Below, in pieces: positions 7,415 to 10,534 of a stretch of 10,534 bases of DNA. Position numbers and translations under genes: made by a program. A model generated the notes under the pieces. It was given only the letters and a program-made list of their open reading frames with translations, had not been told where the DNA came from and made no database searches. The stretch is from Brachionus koreanus (taxonomy: Eukaryota > Rotifera > Eurotatoria > Ploima > Brachionidae). Position 1 is the first letter of the stretch. Each line of letters opens with the position of its first letter. Location: contig PJRA01000016.1 in NCBI GenBank assembly GCA_016987375.1, positions 906,135 to 916,668 on the forward strand. The letters run 5' to 3'.

Positions 7415-9147
7415 TTAATGAGATGAAATTGTTTTTTGAATCCAATCCATAAATGAATAAACATTGGTGTAAACTCCATTACCTGTTTATTTTAGATTAG
7501 TATGAGATTAAAATTTAGTTTAAATTTTTAATTTACCGTCACAGGATGGACCGCCAAAGCTTACAACACCAGCCAAGACATATCGTGAATTTTCTTTGGT
7601 TACCAATGGGCCACCACTGTCTCCCTATTTGAAAATTTTTTTTTTAACAGACTTTTTTTGCTAGTTTATAAAGTTACTTGGCATGAATCTTTGGTATTTG
7701 ATTGATCGGTATTTCCGGCACTTGAAATTAAGACATGATAGAAAAGAAATGATAGTCACGGCAAAAACCTACCAGAATTGAGTCGAGTCCAATCTAAAGA
7801 AGTAGCATTCAGAGTTAGATCTGATCGGTACAGCCACTTGCTGTAATCTGTTTGATGGATCAGCGGAATCTTTTATCATTTAGAGTATTTTAAATTGATA
7901 CAAAAATTATTTCTCTTACCTCCAGTTTTGCCCTTTATTAATAGGAAATTTTTAATTTTCTTTGAATAAAAATTTAAATTTAAATTTTCTTTACCCATCC
8001 AGTAACCATACCAACTCTTCCTGGATCAGCATTTGGACTATCTGGGAGACAAACTGGCTGAATTTTGTCACTAAACGTAACTGGTTTCGCGAGTTTCAAC
8101 AAAGCGATGTCATTTTTAAGACTACCGTCTTTATTATAATCTGGATGCTATTAAAATTTAAAATTAAAAAAATTTTTTTTTTTCTTTTTTTTCTATTCAC
8201 AGAATAAATTTCAGCGACTTGGTATCCAGTTCCAGCATATAATCTGCTCAAATCATGAGCACCAAGATAAACTTGCATTGGATTTCTTTAATAAATTTTT
8301 AATTAAAATCTTTTTCATTTATTTCAATATTACCCGTTAATGCAATGTGCTGCGGTAACAAGCCATTCTTCGTTAATTAAAGAAGCTCCACACAAAGTTG
8401 AACCATCGGTGAGAAAAGCTTGCCATGGCCATGAATTTGGCACAGCTTCGACGCCACCAATAATTCTCATCTCAGAATCCTGTGGTTTAATCACTGGCAC
8501 ACCACATTCTATTTAAATTATTTGAAAATAAAGAAACAAATTTTTATTTTTGCTTTTTTATCTACTAACTTAAAGATGATGCAGCTGATGATGATGATGA
8601 TGATGAAGCAGCTGTGGTAGTTGGTGGTGGAGCTTGGGTTGTTGTCAATGGTGGTGCTTGAGTTGTTGAATCATCAAAACCTAAACTCATATCAGTGACA
8701 ATTGAACCGTATGGAGCATGAACAATGAGATGTACAATCAAAAAGAAGTCGTTATATCTTATACTGGTCAAACCACCCTGACAAAAGTTAAACAATTGTT
8801 GTCTATATTGATTGGTGACTACAATATTGGCTTTGGAACAATCAATAGCATTATTGGCGAAGATTAAAGACAAAGTCTATTTTTTTAAAATAGATTAAAT
8901 TTTAATGCACTATTGAAAATTACTCTTCTAATATTAAATGCTCCTAAATGTATTTCTCTGCCTATTAATAAAAAAATTATCTAATCACAATATAAATTTA
9001 AATTTTTAATCTTTTACAAGTTGGTATTCCTGAATTAAAATTGATTGCATATTTTGCAGCGTCAGAGTAAGCACCACTGAATATACATTCAGCGTTGGCT
9101 TTTGACAAAAAACTTATCAAAAAAATTCCAATAAATTGTTTTATCAT
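7415..9147 (-). CDS. Secreted trypsin-like serine protease, 11 exons, novel N-terminal domain
   Basis: Exons 9018-9147, 8924-8961, 8570-8876, 8334-8508, 8201-8285, 7995-8147, 7920-7932, 7773-7869, 7678-7720, 7537-7624 and 7415-7482 join in frame to 398 residues; all ten introns are GT-AG, 47-62 nt. Residues 1-19 are a signal peptide (AxA-type end at ANA). Residues 20-125 are an unrecognised domain with Cys 21, 44, 69 and 88. Residues 126-158 are a Thr/Pro/Ser linker, probably O-glycosylated. The S1 peptidase domain has activation site R173-IIGG, with the triad H213 (TAAHC), D258 (NDIALL) and S350 (GDSGGP). D344 at the S1 pocket base predicts cleavage after Arg/Lys. Expected disulfides are C160-C278 (links propeptide to enzyme), C198-C214, C322-C333 and C346-C375; the chymotrypsin 136-201 bridge is absent. 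The sequence is an intact zymogen, probably digestive or extracellular; its substrate is unknown. Confidence 0.92.
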
Positions 9148-9192
9148 ATTTGATTTCTATTTTGTTGGCTAAAATTTTTCAATTTCTATTCT

Positions 9193-9200
9193 TATTTATA
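9193..9200 (-). promoter_or_regulatory. TATA box of the serine protease gene
   Basis: TATAAATA on the minus strand lies 46 nt upstream of the ATG at 9147, so a start site about 30 nt downstream leaves a leader of only about 15-20 nt. An acceptor-like TTTTAG ends about 26 nt before the ATG, so trans-splicing of a leader is an alternative. Confidence 0.55.
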
Positions 9201-9482
9201 CAAAAACATTTGACAAAAATTGATATTCTTTCATTACATTTGTAATTTAAGCCAAAAAGCTAAAAAAAAAAAAGTTTTTTTAAATATTTGAATTTATTTT
9301 TAATAATATCAATTTTCTCAGTCATTTTCATTCGTTTTACAACATTATCTCATTTATCTAGCTAAATACAAGTGTTTTCAGTAACTTGCCAAATGTTTAT
9401 TTAGGAATTAAGAAAAAAATAAAGAAAGAAAGACTTATTTTAAAAAATTTATTACATTTAGTTAAGGCGATCAATTTAAGTC

Positions 9483-9488
9483 TTTATT
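9483..9488 (-). terminator. Poly(A) signal of the PIERCE-like gene
   Basis: AATAAA on the minus strand, 17 nt past the stop codon at 9506-9508. Confidence 0.55.
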
Positions 9489-9505
9489 TTTTTAGTATTA
9501 TTACA

Positions 9506-10060
9506 TTAAACTTTGCTTTGAGTAATTGATGTATTCAAGCTATGATTTCTAAACATGCCAGTCTTTCCCAAATGCTTTGAAGTAAAGTAATAAAACAAAA
9601 TTTTATTTTTATTAAATAGTGTAAAATGATACTTCAGTAAAAGCAGACGATTTTGAGTTATACTGAACAGGCATTGTGTGCACATTGGGTCGCTTAGACC
9701 CATAGTCCATGTTCGATGTTTTGTACAGTGGATTTATAATTTTTTCCGAATAACCCTTCATTATATCTAAAATATAAAATAAAAAATTTTTTTAGTGAAT
9801 ACTAACAAATTTTTGAGTATTACCCTCAGATTCGTCTACATAAATGGTGGAGCTATAAGCTGCAGGCGGATTTACACATGAAAAAACTGGATTACCAGGT
9901 AGATAGCAAACTTGTCTGCTTGGTAAATTTTCTAGAAAAATCCAGTAAATTCATGCTCATCTAAGGATAATAGTCAAATGTGCCAAAACCTACCTGGATT
10001 GTCGAATCGTTCTGGTAAATTTTTGGTGCGATAATAATCACTTGTTCGCTCTGAACTCAT
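9506..10060 (-). CDS. PIERCE1: PIERCE1-like axonemal microtubule inner protein, 4 exons
   Basis: Exons 9994-10060, 9824-9931, 9633-9766 and 9506-9574 join in frame (introns 62, 57 and 58 nt) to 125 residues. Family motifs as I recall them: RTSDYYR...LPxRFxNP (5-22), GY...NPLYKTSNMDYG (63-81), PNVHTMP (85-91), FTEHLGKTGMFRNHSLNT (101-118). PIERCE1 and PIERCE2 (human C9orf116 and C15orf65; Chlamydomonas FAP182) sit inside ciliary doublet microtubules and help tie outer dynein arm docking complexes to the lumen; loss in vertebrates disturbs motile cilia and left-right patterning. Length is close to the vertebrate proteins. Without the last splice, exon 3 would read to an early TAA at 9612-9614 and lose the conserved C-terminus. 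Exon 2 is odd: it splits the conserved FxNP...GY segment (see the separate entry). It lies head to tail upstream of the protease gene. Confidence 0.9.
9824..9931 (-). other. PIERCE1: Symmetric 108-nt exon 2 of the PIERCE-like gene (candidate cassette exon)
   Basis: This exon is phase 1 at both ends and encodes 36 residues including LPGNPVFSC (33-41) and an acidic end (VDESE). Skipping it joins exon 1 to exon 3 as FDNP-D-IMKGY, restoring the NPxx(F/M)xGY spacing of PIERCE1 and giving an 89-residue protein. The GNPVFSC string resembles, from memory, the N-terminal signature of PIERCE2. The exon has no in-frame ATG of its own before an upstream in-frame stop (TGA), so it is not an evident alternative first exon. 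Confidence 0.7.
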
Positions 10061-10534
10061 TTTTAGACAATTTTTTGTTTTCAATTAGTTAAAATTACAA
10101 AATAATTAAAATTAAAGTTTTTTTTAATCCTGTTTTTATTGAAAATAAATTATATCTCTATGGAAACAATTATAAAAAGCATAAATTTTCATGATTCTAC
10201 TATGATTTTATTTGTGTCTTTTTTTTTAAAAATTATTTTTAATTAATCCTCCTTATCAAAGAAGCATTTAGCAAAAGGTTTATTTAATTGGCTCATTTAA
10301 CCCTGGATTAGTAGACTTGGTAAAATTTTAAATTAAAAAAATCTCGTATCTAATGGAATCAAATGAAAATTTTTTAACTTACATAAACTTCTTAATTTTT
10401 TACTGAATTGAATTGATTAGAAATTTTTTTTTATAAATATTATTGAATTCATTTAATTTAGTTTATTTAATATTTGTGTGTAATTTCAAATTCATTTTTG
10501 TAATGATTTTAATTAAATGTATTTAAAATGTTTT
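10061..10534. other. Upstream region of the PIERCE-like gene
   Basis: AT-rich sequence with the X-box-like site and a plus-oriented TATAAAAAG at 10171-10179. No TATA box is evident for the minus-strand gene. I see no ORF to the right edge. Confidence 0.5.
10154..10167 (+). promoter_or_regulatory. RFX X-box-like site upstream of the PIERCE-like gene
   Basis: ATCTCTATGGAAAC matches every position of the C. elegans ciliary X-box consensus RYYNYYATRRNRAC. The other strand reads GTTTCCATAGAGAT, close to the palindromic GTTGCCATGGCAAC core. It lies 94-107 nt upstream of the PIERCE-like ATG, the usual range for X-boxes controlling ciliary genes. By rough estimate, a match this degenerate turns up about once in one or two windows of this size and composition, so location is the main support. 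Confidence 0.5.

Larger units (their letters stand above)
9148..9505. other. Intergenic between the PIERCE-like and protease genes
   Basis: This stretch is 358 nt, holding the protease promoter on the left and the PIERCE-like 3' UTR on the right. I see nothing else. Confidence 0.55.

Noticed and set aside
9612..9635. Ending the PIERCE-like gene at the in-frame TAA at 9612-9614
   Set aside because: A GTATCA donor at 9632 and a CAAAG acceptor at 9575 join the frame to HLGKTGMFRNHSLNT, the conserved C-terminus of the family.
10171..10180. Plus-oriented TATAAAAAGC as promoter of a rightward gene
   Set aside because: No ORF beyond 14 codons follows before the window ends, so nothing supports a gene.

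Overview
The window is nuclear DNA from a small-genome, ciliated animal. It is very AT-rich, with protein-coding islands in A/T-tract intergenic sequence. Genes carry very short GT-AG introns: the fourteen I resolved are 47-62 nt. Gene content is metazoan: a secreted chymotrypsin-fold protease with a Thr/Ser/Pro linker, an EF-hand protein, and a PIERCE-family ciliary microtubule inner protein. A rotifer-like animal would fit the base composition and intron size, but the taxon is an inference.

Layout, left to right. Positions 1-63 (minus) hold a tRNA-like sequence cut by the window edge. Three minus-strand genes follow head to tail: a single-exon protein starting MGSRSSKKK with Pro- and His-rich tracts (691-1092); a Cys-Gly-Pro repeat protein resembling sperm-tail CGP/outer-dense-fibre proteins (1575-2357), with an in-frame 48-bp tandem repeat; and an EF-hand protein starting MGSGSSK (2802-3631). 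The last looks like two ORFs but is one gene joined across a 47-nt intron. After a 1.55-kb gene-poor gap, a plus-strand gene (5187-6206) encodes a basic, Ser/Asn-rich, probably disordered protein with SxIP-like motifs. It converges across 1.2 kb of AT-rich sequence on an 11-exon minus-strand protease gene (7415-9147; 398 aa, with an unrecognised Cys-containing N-terminal domain and a 13-nt microexon). A 4-exon minus-strand PIERCE1-like gene lies upstream (9506-10060), with an RFX X-box-like site about 100 nt before its start codon.

The most interesting points are as follows. (1) The PIERCE gene carries a symmetric phase-1, 108-nt exon that interrupts the conserved PIERCE1 motif and itself encodes GNPVFSC, which I recall as a PIERCE2 signature. 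Including or skipping it would give two different axonemal proteins from one gene. (2) Several neighbours have features compatible with a cilium or sperm-tail theme: PIERCE, CGP repeats, possible EB1-binding motifs and possibly N-myristoylated proteins. This is a hypothesis and not proof of a functional cluster. (3) The protease has an N-terminal domain I cannot assign.

All exon structures were assembled by hand from splice-site consensus, reading-frame continuity and family motifs. No transcript evidence or database search was available.
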